Shown here: piece after piece, positions 30,905 to 43,300 of the stretch
Layout: each line of letters starts with the position of its first letter
Numbering within the stretch: position 1 is the stretch's first letter
Assembly (NCBI RefSeq): GCF_037975245.1
Contig: NC_092570.1
Coordinates: forward strand, 10,193,501-10,257,500
Reading direction: 5' to 3'
Length of the DNA stretch: 64,000 nucleotides
Source of the DNA: Apostichopus japonicus
Taxonomy: Eukaryota; Echinodermata; Holothuroidea; Aspidochirotida; Stichopodidae
The notes under the pieces: model-generated
The model's input: only the letters and a program-made list of their open reading frames with translations
The model's database searches: none
What the model was told of the DNA's origin: nothing
Translations under genes and position numbers: made by a program

Positions 30905-33028
30905 CCTGCATGACTAAAAAGGTTACGATTATCCGAGATGAGCTGAGGGCTGTGCAAAAAGAACTTGACAGGGCAATAAAGAAAGGATAGGACTTATACA
31001 AGTGTAAAATAGACAATCACTTTACTGGAAATAATATGAAAGAGGTTTGGGCGGGTATACGACTGATGAGTTGCTACATGAAAGACAATAGATCGATTGA
31101 TAAACTGCCAAGCACTTCCCGTGAATATGCAAATGAGCTTAATGTTTTTTACAATCGGTTTGATCACCTAGATTTTTCACATGAGATTGGTGAGTTACGG
31201 GAAATGTTATCTATGCAGTAGTATCCTGAGCAGTTTTTAACTGTTACTGCTGGGCCCCGTTCCACAAAGACTTACGCTTGATCTTAAGTTTGATCGATCG
31301 TGCGTAAGTCAGCCGATCGAGCGTAAGTTTGTTATCAAACTTATCTCCGTTCCACAAAGAAACTTACGCTTGATATCAAGCTTAAGTTTGATCCGATCAT
31401 GCGTAACTTTAAGTAGTGATCCAGATCAATCTTAAGTTAGTCTTTGTGGAACGAGGCCCAGATGAAGTGCGTGTTGAATTTTCTAAACTAAAAGTATCAA
31501 AAGCAGCTGGCCCAGATGGATTACTACCCCGTATTCTCAAACTTTGTTCAAATCAATTGTGTAACATATTTGCAGTTATTTTTAACATGTCATTTAATAT
31601 CATTCCGATCCCTAAGAAAAACAGTATTGCGTGCATGAATGACCTACGACCTGTTGCTCTGACTTCAGTGGCAATGAAAACGTGTGAACGTCTGGTCCTG
31701 AGGCATCTAAAACCAATGGTTGATGAGTTTCTAGACCCCGTGCAATTCGCCTATAGGTCGAACCGGAGTACAGAAGATGCAATCCTATATAGTCTAGAGT
31801 CACTGTATTCTCATTTAGAGCACACCACCTTGGGTAACTCAGTCCGTATACTGTTCTTTGACTTTTCGTCAGCCTTCAATACTATACAGCCCCATATCCT
31901 TGCCAACAAACTTCTGGAAATGAATGTGCAATGTGATTTTATAAATTGGATACTTAACTACCTCACAAACAGGCCCCAGTATGTTTCCATAAGGTCATCG
32001 GGTTGTAATTCTGACGTCATCTTCTCGAATACAGGAGCACCCCAGGGTACTGTTCTGGCCCCATTCCTTTTCACTCTCTACACAGCAGATGCCAGGTCAT
32101 CTGCCGAGAGTTGTTCTCTCGTCAAATTTGCAGATGACACTGCCCTGATTGGGTTGATGACGAAAGATGATGACACCCAGTATATTGAGCAAATCAGAGA
32201 TTTTGAGAAATATTGTGAGAGCAATTTCCTGGTATTAAATGTTGATAAAACAGAGGAAATGGTAATAGATTTCCGTAAGTGTGGGGCTATCCCGAGTCCT
32301 GTCCGTATTTAAGCCCATGATGTTGAGCGAGTGGATCACTATACATGCCTAGGGGTTGTACTGGATAACTCCTTGTCCTGGCATAGCCATGTTGATGCCA
32401 CACTGAAGAAACTTAACTCTAGATGCACTGCCTGCGTAAAATGAAAACTTTTCAAATTGATGAACGTATTCTGACTATGTTTTATACTTCCACCATTTGT
32501 GGGATATGGAAATACAATTTGATTTCTTGGGGCGGGAATGCGAGAAAGGAAGATCAGAACCGTATAGACTCTTTAATCCGTCAGGCGGGCCGCATAATTG
32601 GCAACAGTCAACCCTCTTACCCATCAAGTTATACCCATCTACTCCAACAGAAATTAGACATGATTTTGGATGATGCCGCCCACCCACTGCATGGACAATT
32701 TCAGAATGCAGTGATTCCTCGGAGCGGGAGGATGAGGCTGCCGACAGCCAAAACCAATCGTCACCTCTCCTCATTCGTCCCACAGTGCATCAGAATCCAT
32801 AATCAAAATTACAATCGCTAGTGTTCTTGCCCCCTGGTAACACCTTCACTGTTTTTGTCATACTTAGTCTTGCCATTGTTGGACTTTGCAATTTTATTGT
32901 CTTATTGTTTTATGTGAGTCAATTTCCATGTGCTGTATTTTAATGTTATATCCATCTTATTCTGTACAACGAGCATTTAATTACCCGAATTGGGTTTAAT
33001 AAAGTGAATCTTATCTTATCTTATCTTC
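30905..33028 (+). mobile_element. Rex1/Babar-like (CR1-group) LINE, 5'-truncated, interrupted by a MITE
   Basis: ORF2 remnants in order: TIIRDELRAVQKELDRAIKK; NNMKEVWAGIRLM (from 31019); after the MITE, SKAAGPDGLLPRILKLC, then MNDLRPVALTSVAMKTCERL, FAYRSNRSTEDAI, ILFFDFSSAFNTIQP, NTGAPQGTVLAPFLFTLYT, LVKFADDTALIGL and LNVDKTEEMVIDFRK. Next come YTCLGVVLDNSLSWHSHVDA, ISWGGNARKEDQNRI and HPLHGQFQNAV. FADD is the reverse transcriptase active site. The longest open frame is 31416-32312, and stops or shifts at ~31221, 32312 and 32420 show decay. The 3' end has AATAAAGTGAATC and tandem TTATC tail repeats, typical of this group. Confidence 0.9.
31250..31461. mobile_element. MITE (~212 bp) nested in the LINE ORF
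   Basis: Left end CTGGGCCCCGTTCCACAAAG and inverted right end CTGGGCCTCGTTCCACAAAG. Internal CTTACGCTTGAT and AAGCTTAAGTTTGATC blocks are mirrored. It breaks the LINE reading frame between the VWAGI segment and the KAAGPDG segment. No clear target duplication, so the superfamily is unassigned. Confidence 0.85.
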
Positions 33029-33115
33029 GAAACCAATATATCTATACATCGCTACTGAGATGCAAAAGTGGGGTCAACCCTGGGTAGTATTTCAATCATG
33101 CGGTGCATCAATTTA

Positions 33116-34129
33116 TGTGACGCCGTATGGCAAGCCATTTTATTTTTTATTCAGTATTTAATGATATCAACAAATATTTAATGATATCAATAATTATTTA
33201 ATGATATCATGAATTATTTCATGATATCTGAAATTGTTTTAATGATATGTACGTCATATTTGATGATATCATTAATTGGTGCAAGGAAATTATTGATATC
33301 ATTATTTTATTTGATGATATCATAATTAAACTTTCTGATATCAAGAATTGAATTTGTGATATCTTAAAATAGATGAACTATTATAGATATCAATAATTCA
33401 ATTCAAGATATCATAAATTCAATTTCAGATATCTGTATTTAAATTAATGATATCAAAAAGTATGACGTACATATCACGAATTCGGCCATATTTAATGATA
33501 TCATAAATTCAAATTAATGATATCATCAAATATGGCGTACATATCACGAATTCGGCCATATTTAATGATATCATTAATTCGAATTTTTGATATCATAAAT
33601 TCCAATTAATGATATCATCAAATATGACCGTACATATCACGAATTCGGCCATATTTAATGATATCATTAATTCTAATTAGTGATATGTACATATCATTAA
33701 TTCGAATTAGTGATATCAGTAGATGTGACGTCATATTTCATGATATCACTAATTCGAATTAATGATATGTACATATCACTAATTCGAATTAGTGATATCA
33801 GTAAATATGACGTCATATTTGTTGATATCATTAAATCGAATAAGTGATATGTACATATCACTAATTCGAATTAGTGATATGTACATATCACAAATACATT
33901 TAAAGATATCTTTAAATCATTTCTTGATATCACTAATTCATTTAATGATATCATTAAATGAATTATTGATATCAAGAAATGAACCGAATTAATGATATCA
34001 TTAATTGATTTAATGATATCAACATTTCGAATTCTTGATATCAACAATTGATTTCATGATATCATCAAATAATTAAAGATATCATTAAATATTGAATAAA
34101 AAGTAAAACGGCTTGCCATAACGCCGTCA
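33116..34129. mobile_element. 1-kb MITE-like element made of GATATC palindromes
   Basis: The terminal inverted repeats match over about 50 bp (left TGTGACGCCGTATGGCAAGC, right inverted TGACGGCGTTATGGCAAGC, then TTTTTATTCA and ATTTAATGATATC on both sides). TA lies at each border (33114-33115, 34130-34131), a possible TA duplication. The interior has about 32 GATATC sites plus several GATATGTACATATC, spaced about 20-35 bases and joined by TTAAT or AATTCGAATT words, so it is palindromic at every scale. No coding capacity. It ends ~200 bp upstream of the eIF2A ATG. Confidence 0.88.
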
Positions 34130-34131
34130 TA

Positions 34132-34327
34132 AAATTTGAAGTAGTTCAATTTCTATGGATGCCGTTGAGATTATATTTTTACGTGACACCAAGCCGTTGT
34201 CGTACATGCGTGTCAGCAGTTTTGCGAAACGCAAGTCGCGCCATCGACACACCGCAACTTGAAAGTGTTTCAGTATTTTAGACTATAGTAGTGTAACTTA
34301 ATCTTACAGAAGGGAAGAACTTACAAC
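34132..34327 (+). promoter_or_regulatory. eIF2A 5' flank / probable promoter and 5'UTR
   Basis: About 196 bp between the palindromic element and the start codon. CpG-containing (GCAAGTCGCGCCATCGAC at 34231-34248), no obvious TATA box, and no upstream ATG close to the start in the last 80 bases. The transcription start cannot be placed. Confidence 0.4.
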
Positions 34328-34352
34328 ATGGATAAAATCCCGTCATTGGCCG
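34328..34352 (+). CDS. EIF2A: eIF2A exon 1 (start)
   Basis: ATG at 34328 in context AACATGG. It encodes MDKIPSLA and ends in phase 1 before GTTTGT, a weak but acceptable donor. The junction restores Val of the conserved VRG motif. Confidence 0.85.
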
Positions 34353-37300
34353 GTTTGTATTATTGTGCATCATAAACTGTCGATGACGATTTTGAGCTCA
34401 TGTAATACTGTGGATTAGCCTGCCTGCTTACGAGCCACAGTCATTGTAATTCGTAGGCTATAGCCTATTGATCTAACTAGGCCTAGCTATTTAACCTTAG
34501 GTTGCTAGCAGCGGTATGTAGGCTACGGTAGCCTGTTATTGTGAATTATGGTTTACCTACGACTTGAACTAGCAAGTTGCAACATTTGAAAAGTCACTCT
34601 ACCACACATCTGCAATTTCCAATTCATCAAATAAGTAAGTTATATGAGGTGTATTCCTCAGTGTATCATGTCTCTCTCGAGTCTCATGGCCAGGGTGTTA
34701 TAATTTTGATTGGAGTAGGCCTAGGCTAGGCGATTTAGCTTGACATCAAAGTTTGGCATAGGAATTAGGTTTGTCAATGATCACAGAAAATAAAACAGTT
34801 GCAATATAAAGTAAAATTCTTTCCTTTTTTCAGTGAGAGGAACAGAGGGCCTGTCTCTATTCAAAGGACCACCTGTAAATAAGTTTGAGGAAGGCTTTGG
34901 CAGGTAAAGTAAAATGGCAGTGTAAATTAAAGCCCGAGACAGATCGATACTGAAAAATGATTTGTTTAAGCTATATCAAGAAATGAAAAACCAGAATTGG
35001 ATAGACCTATATTACATTTATTTAAATGTTGGCCAGATGTACTGATTTGTGAATGGCCCTGTATTCTATGTACCATTTGTGATGTGATATTACTAATATT
35101 AACTCTGCCAACACTTGTTATCTTGCTTTCATTTGAATAAGAGTGTTTCAAGTACAACATAATTTTTGTTGATATATTGCAATGTACTGACATGTGTCAA
35201 TGGAGACAACAAGTGTCTCTTTTATGTTTGTTGTTTTTTTGTTGATGCTTACACTTTAGCATATTAGAAGTAGGGTGAACTGAGGAAGTCAGGCCTTAGC
35301 CTCCTATAGTTTAAAAGCTAATTTGAACATCATGTAGGTCAGCTTCAAGCATCCTGAAATACAAAATTGCTGAAACTGTTGCTTCCAAGTCCAAAATTAA
35401 TGTTCAGGTTCCTTCTCAATGAAATTATTCTCAGATGTGTGGCACAAACAAATAACTTAAACTTATTTATGAACATCAGGCATTAGTGGGAGGGGGAAGG
35501 GAAGGTCTTCTTGAGGGTTTCAGTTCTAGCTTCTTATTGAGGTAAAATTATTTATTTTTGTTGTAGGAAAATGACAAATATATGCCTTTTAAGACATGTG
35601 ATACTTCTTCATTTCTTATGCACTGGCAGAGATGTTTAAAGCACTCAAGACCATTCTGACATAATGATTATTGTGATGTTACATAATGTCTTTTGGTTGG
35701 TATTTATTTCAAAGTTTGGAAACTAGCATCGATGCTGTCAATCCTCAAAGAGTTCTGCAAGCCACCAGACCCAACCATCCTGTCATTAGATCTTGCAGTT
35801 GTGCACATTTGTAATCTGCCACACCTAATTTCAGTATCACTGCTTCATTTAGATTTGTGTTTTGTTTATTTTAATACTAGTAATCTGTCTTTCCTCACAG
35901 TGATACTAGTCCAAAATGTAGAGTTATGAAGTACAGCAAGGATGGGAGTCTCTTTGCATGGTGTAATGGAGATTGGTAAGAACATGCTCAAGATGTGTTA
36001 GCCTATCAGTGCAGTTGTAATATATATATGATAATTTTCATGGTATTACACAGCAAAAATGCTGTGACTAGATGAACAAGCTGCTACACAGTTGCACATA
36101 TGTTCTGCAAATGTCTGTACACAGTATTCCCTATTAAGTAGTTTGTTGTATCTCAAGTGGTTATGGTTGTTTTGGAGAAAAGAGCTTGAAAGTTTTGGAG
36201 GTCTGTCTGTGATGAGCTAAGAAGTATCGTTTACTTCTGCTTATTTTTATTAAACCCAAATATGCAGAATTTACCAATTAGAAAATGCTTGTTTTATGAA
36301 ATGTGCCTAGAATATTGACTTTCAGAATCTTTGGATGGTGTCATGCAGGCACATAACTGAGCCTCGTATTGCCTTAGGGCACCCTTTTTGTTGATCTTGA
36401 TAACTTTTATGATAATCAACATTACTACAATCCCATAATAATGCAGTTTATTAGCACAGGTAAGCAGAAATGCTTTAAAATAGTTATGATATATTATACT
36501 ACAGTATATATTATAACTTTTGAATATTTCTATTTATTTTTGCATGTCATTGATAGTAATGAACAAAAAATGTCTAACATTTGTGAATATTTTTTTAATG
36601 TACAAAGTAAGTTTCATGAATTACTTGCTTCTGTATAATTAACATTCATAGGATGAAGCTATCTGAGGAGGATGACTTAGAACTTTGTATTGTGTTACGT
36701 TTGGTCAAGTTTCATCTTTAATGCCCAACATTAAAGCAATTTTTTTTGTCCAGCTCCAACTTAGTTTTGTTTGTTTTTAAAAGGAGTAACTAATGTATCA
36801 TTGCCAAACCACTATAAAGACAGTAATTTCGAAGTGTGTAAAGAAAGATATTCCATTTCAAAGTAAGATTAATCTTGCAATTGAAGTTAGTGTCCTGAAA
36901 TAATCTGTTCATTGAAAGGAAATTTGTAGCCTGTACTCCTTAATACATACTGTAGCAAAGGCCCAAGCTATTTCTTATTCCTTTTGTGTTTTTAATTCCC
37001 TTTGTTTCAGTGTATTCGTTGTGAAGACAGATACATTTGAAACTGTGTTTGAGCTGGATTTGTCTAGAACATCTGGATTGGTTATATCTCCAAAAAATAC
37101 TTGTCTAGCAACATGGGAAATTTATCAAGGTATGTGCATGTCATGAAATTCACCATTCATAGATATATAACAGTTACAATACAAATTACTAAATACTAAC
37201 ATATGCTTTGGAGGCCAGACCTATTTACTAAATTCTTGCTGGCTCATCAGTTATACTTTTTTTATATTTTTAATCGGTAAGTTAACTTTTAATATTTCAC

Positions 37301-40300
37301 ACTTTATTTATTTTATCATTATTTTTCTTGGGGGGGGGGGGCAGAACATGCACATTTTACATATGTTTTTTTTTTTATCTTTGTTGTACATTGAGTCAGT
37401 TTGAGTTGTTTGTCCTCATTCTTGTTGAAAAATGTCCTTGGAAGGAAATTTTGTAGAATATTTTGAGTTTTGAATTTATTTCTGGAAGTTAATGGTACAT
37501 ACTGTAGTCTACACAAAATAAGGAGGAGAATTTTAACAGTCATTAAGTTATTTCAGGTAGTTGCATCAATGTTTGTAAAGGTGTCAAAATATTCATTTAT
37601 TTTTAGATTTGAACAAAACTGATTTGAATACATGTGTTTTCAGTTTTGACTATGTAAGTTGAACATCAAAGGTTTTCAAAGATGCAAGGTGGCTATGAAC
37701 ATTGAGGCTTGTTTCAAAAAGCATTGGATATTGTTAGATTTGAAAAGAGCAATACATTTTTTTTTTGTGAGAGCACCACAATGATAGCTTGTTAATAATA
37801 GGAATATTTTCTTTTTTAGAATTTTGTAGGTGATTTAAATGAGGTGTAGTGTTTCCCCAAATAAGGATGGATAAGTAAACCGTTAAGTGTTTTATGAGTA
37901 TGGCATGGAACAAAGGAATAAACTTTATGAAAAAATTCCAATGTTCTTTGAGATGTGAGAACAAAGTGGGATCAAAGTGAAACGTGCAGGTGAGGGGGTG
38001 GGGTTGAAGATAAATAATTTGATTCAAAGTATTAAAGGCACAGTACTACTTATTTGCATCATACTGTACTAATCACTGAATTGCATTCAATTCATAAAGA
38101 GTGGTGCATGGCTGTTTTTTAAAACAAAAACTCATTTTTGATCTTTTCATTTTTTACTGTTCTGCATTTTGCTTAAAATTCCTGGTAGTTTGTCAAATCC
38201 TCTCAGGGGGAAGTTGCATAGCGATGAATTAAGAACATAGATTGTCTGTTGTTTTTGTAAATTGTGTTTTTTGTTTTTGTTTGTTTCATCCCCTGTTGTA
38301 AGAGCTTTATCAATATGATCCTTCCTTCTGGCATGTATGTTTTCTTCTTTTGCAACGACATTTTCAGAGGTACATGGAAGACCAACTACACCAAACTTTC
38401 ATATTTACGATCTGGAGTCTGGTGAATGCCTTAGGACAATAACCCAAAAGAGGCAGTTGGAAAATTGGTAAGAGTGGTCGGCATAGTTGTTGTGGCTGTT
38501 TTATCAGTTGTTATCATTCCTACGGGTACTGTTGATCAGATGGTTAACTTGCATTACTTAAAGCAGCATTTTGCGTCCTTTTCTATGGTTTTTCTCAACC
38601 TCAATGATTCCACGATGCCATAACAACATACATAAATAGCTTATCTATTCAAATCCGACTTCAAATGGTGGCATAAAAGTCGAAAAATTTACAAATTTCA
38701 ACTTTGTTTTTCTCGAAGGTATTTTCTGTTGGGATCCAAATAAACCTCGCCCATAATATAAATATTTAAAAGCAATAAACGTCATTGGCCAATACGTAAT
38801 ACAACACCATGCTTGAATTGTGTAGATTGTCTATGGCAGTTGTACCAGGGAGCTGTTAAGAGTCCAGCTCGCTGGTAGTATCGAGTTACCAATGTGACGT
38901 TTGAATCTATTTTTAGCAACGGCTCATAACTAAACCTGCATCTCTGATTGGTTGGATTCAAACTAGTGGGTTGGGGGAACTGTATGTATTAATGTATTAA
39001 TATAAAATGTGGAATTGGTCGGTGGACACTTTTCTCATTATCTGCAAACGTCCCTAATTACTCGCCAATTATGACGCATTTGGCAGGGAATTAACTTGGC
39101 TAATACCTTAGTTTGCTGTTTTGTGATTGATATATGTAAAAAACTCGATGGGCTTGAAAAAGTGGAAAACGACGACAAAACACAAAAAGCTTGTTTGTGA
39201 TTGAAGCTTCATTTCCTTTGCCATCAAATATGCTGGAACATAGAGAATGTGGTTAGCAACCAAGTCATCCCTAGATACTTGTATTGTTGAATTTGAAATG
39301 TTAATTTCAGAAGTTTCTTTTAAACCAAAAAGACACATTTCATACTTACTTTAAACTGATTGCATTTTTCTGGGTGTGTGACTGCAAGATGTTCAAGCTA
39401 GTCCTGTGAGAAATCTTTTTGCAATATGTTATGAACATTTTATATGACAGCAAAAGCTAAGTACAAACACTGCCCTAGATAGAAAGCAGTAACAATAAAA
39501 AAAACTGATGGTAATACAGAGATCTCAGAGCAACTTTTTCCAATGTTTTGAGTAATACAGACATTTTGTCATAGTGTAATCATGTAAGAATATTATTTTT
39601 ACTGAATATTTGGCCCTTTCATATAATCATGTAGTTTGTTTTCAGGGAGTGTAGAAGAATCTGCCTGCCATGACATCCTTTCTGTTTGATTGTTACAGGG
39701 AGCCACAGTGGACAGAAGATGAATCTATCTGTGCACAGATCTCAACGGGAGAAGTCCTCTTCTATCAAAACAATGATTTCTGTGAGTATAAAACCTGTTG
39801 TTTATTCTGAGCTCATTGATAGCTTATGGTTTCTTGTCTCTTGACAAAGGTCATTGGTATGTTTAGGGAATTTCACCAATTTTGGCTTTATGGTGCACCA
39901 ATTTGCATCTGTCACAAAAATCAGTGGACTAACTTTACACAGCAAAACTGGTCTTATTTCAAGAAATATTCCAGTGGCAGACAATGCCACTTGAATGTAA
40001 ATGGAAAATATTTCACACTGTTAGTTGAAACTCCCATGATCTCTATGTCTTGTCCTCAAGTCAAGATATGGTTGATTGAATGGACTCTATTATAAAAATG
40101 ATAATGGACACTTTGTATATAGCACCGGTATCCGCCTGAAGGTGCTCTTGGTGCTTTGCAGAAAAAGCAGCAAAAGGTTACATAAATGAAATTTGGAACA
40201 GGTAAGTTTTTAGATTTTCTTGAAGGTTCCAAGGCTGTTGACAAGTCTTACTGATTGAGGTAAGTTATTCCACACTTTTGCGGCTGCACAGGAGAAGGAT

Positions 40301-43300
40301 CTCTGGCCTCACCGATTCCTTGAAATATGATCCTGGAGTAGGTTTTTGCTGGACGAACGAAGTGCTTGACGAATAGGTCTGTATGGCTGTACAAGTTCTG
40401 ACAGGTACACAGGTGCAACATTATTGAGAATTTTAAAACCGAAAAGAGCTGTCTTGTAAATGATCCTCTGTTCAACCGGTCACCAGTGTAATTTGTTCAA
40501 ACTTGGTGTAATATGGGAACCTGCTGAGGTTAATCTTATTATGGCTTGTTAACCCTGAATCCTTCTTCCCTGCAATAAAACCAGTAGAGTGTCATAACAG
40601 CAAATGCTCTTCAAATGCTTTACTTTCCCATTATAAGTCTTGTTGAGTTTTCACTTGAAACTTGCACATCTGAAATGTTTACTTAGCTGTCAAGGTTCTC
40701 TGTAAATTCAGAAGTTTCATCAAAATGCAAATTTTATGTGTAGAAATATTACTTTCTTCCATGAATAAGTGAGTTACATGTTATAAATGGAAACACAAAA
40801 AACTTTTAGAGTTGACTTGACATCATTCCCTCTGCTGTTGCTAGGATATATTCACATAATACTTCCAAAGTTACAACTCCATACAACAATGGAAGTTGTT
40901 TGACCTGAAGAAGTAGAAATCTCAGTGTTTTTACTTGTGTCTCAGTGTCTCAACTGTGTCTCAACAATCTCAGTGTCTCAATTTCAGTCACCAGAATATC
41001 AATATATCAATATATAATGTCATTATTTCCAAAGTACTCCATGGTTACTGGTCAATGATGAGTACCTACAATTCAATACAGTTGAATTCCTAGCTGTGGA
41101 ATTTCAGTGCCATGAATTAAGCCTTGTACAAGGCATATTTCAAAAACCAGTATAGTCATTGAGGAAAGCAACGCTAATGACATGTGTTTCCCTTGTGACA
41201 TACAACTGTATGGTTGGAACATCTTCAGACTTTATTCAGGTCTCTGTTAGCTAAAAGCATACTCATATGTCATTTTTTGTTTTCTATTTACCCATCTTCA
41301 GCCAAACCTGTACAGAGATTGCAGCTCAAGGGAATCTCAAGCTGCAAGATATCTCCAGGCCCTGTACCTCCTAAAGTGGCAGTGCATGCCCCTGGAGCTA
41401 AAGTAAGATATTATTACAGGGAGTTTGAATTTATGCAGTCCTTCAAAAGTTTGCTCATTTGATCAAGTAACTGCAGTTTTGTATTTTCTTTTGTGAGTTA
41501 TGTTATGTGAGTGAATGTGTAACTTATGTCGATAATTTGTGAAGTTTGGTTCTTTGATCTTCCAGGTATTTATGGCTTCTTTTGTTTCTTTATGTAGGGC
41601 GCACCTTCCTTCGTTAGGTTGTTTAGATATCCAAACTTTTCTGGTCCTGGTGCTGCTCTGGCTAACAAGAGTTTCTACAAGGCAGACAGTGCTCACATTC
41701 TATGGAATAAACAAGGTAAGAACTAAGGAAATATTCTTTAAAGGAAGCAGTCTTCAAATGTCTGATAGAGCATTGTCTATGGCAGGTAGAGTAAAGTGTC
41801 TCTCTCCATCTGATAGAGTATAGGTAGTCTGTTATTGATGAAGTACAGATAGTCTCTCTGATAGAGCATAGTCTCTTGTGGGTAGAGTAAAGTGTCTCTC
41901 TCTCTGATAGAGTACAGATAGTCTGTTATTGATGGACTACAGATAGTCTCTCTAATAGAGCATAGTCTCTCGTGGGTAGAGTAAAGGGTCTCTCTCTCTG
42001 ATAGAGTATAGATAGTCTGTTATTGATGGAGTACAGATAGTCTCTCGTGGGTAGAGTAAAGGGTCTCTCTCTCTCTAACAGAGCACAGATAGTCTGTTAT
42101 TGATGGAGTACAGATAGTCTCTCTGATAGAGCATAATCTCTCACGGGTAGAGTCCTTCCTCTGATAGTCTGTCTGTCTATAGATAGTCTGTCTATAGATA
42201 GTCTGTCATGATTGAGGACGTATATAGCATTGTCTCTCTCTTTCTTATAAGGTTTGGTAGTCTCTCTGAATTGAATTGTGGGAATTGTGGGATATGTGTA
42301 TCCTGGATTTCGATACAGACATGCAACTCAGTAACTTTCGATAGGAACAGAATATCGAAGACCAACTAACAATGTTGCCATTGTAGAACTCATTCTTCTC
42401 ATGTACCACTACCATAGACTAAGATTGGGGGGTGGGGAAGAAATAATGATCTGTTTAAGAATTGTTGGGGTGGGGGAGGGCAAACTCAACAAACATATAT
42501 CAAAGAGAATCTAGATATTGCAAACTTTGATGGAATATTGATATAAGGAATATGGTAAGGATGATCATCATCTTATCAAAATTATTTGATGTTAAATCTC
42601 TGATTTGCCTGCTTGTTCCCACTTTGAACGGTCCCTAGCCATGGAAAGCCACAAGCACTTGGCTTAATTAAACTTCTGAGTTCCTTGCGAGCATCCTCTG
42701 GATCCAAACCATCCAAAAATCATTTTGATAAGATGTGAAGCTGTGAGCATTATTGCTCCTTAAAAGAGTACAGTTATTACTGGTACAAGGTCTGTAATTT
42801 CACAGTGGTTGATGTTTACTTCGATGTGAATCATTGTTATTATCTCATCTCTATTCCTCTCCATTAGCCACTGCTGTATTGGTTATATGTGTTGCTGATG
42901 TAGACCAATCCGGGGCTTCTTACTACGGTGAACAGACTCTTCACTACCTATCAATCAAAGGAGAAGGAAGTAACGTAACACTCTGTAAGTTTACCTCTTG
43001 AAAGAAGTATTGTATGGGATGGTTGGTTGCTGCCTTTCCAATCTCCGTTAAACCATAATACTGTGACAAAATTGCTTGAACAAAGGAGCAAGTTTGCACA
43101 AAGACACTTTTATCCTTAAAGAAGTGGTAAATTTGTACTAGAGGAACTGACCTTTCAATCCTAAAAGAGAATTGGTCAAAGGCAACTTTGATCTATGCTA
43201 GGTCTACATTCCTAGCATCTGTTTTAGGGAGATGTCTGCTAGTTTTGTTCCATTGTTGTAATTTACTGACATTGAAGCGGGAAACTTTTAAGGTCATCTG

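Noticed and set aside
30582-31016. 144-residue minus frame
   Set aside because: It runs across a TGACCT-family repeat and the antisense of the LINE start; no recognisable protein.
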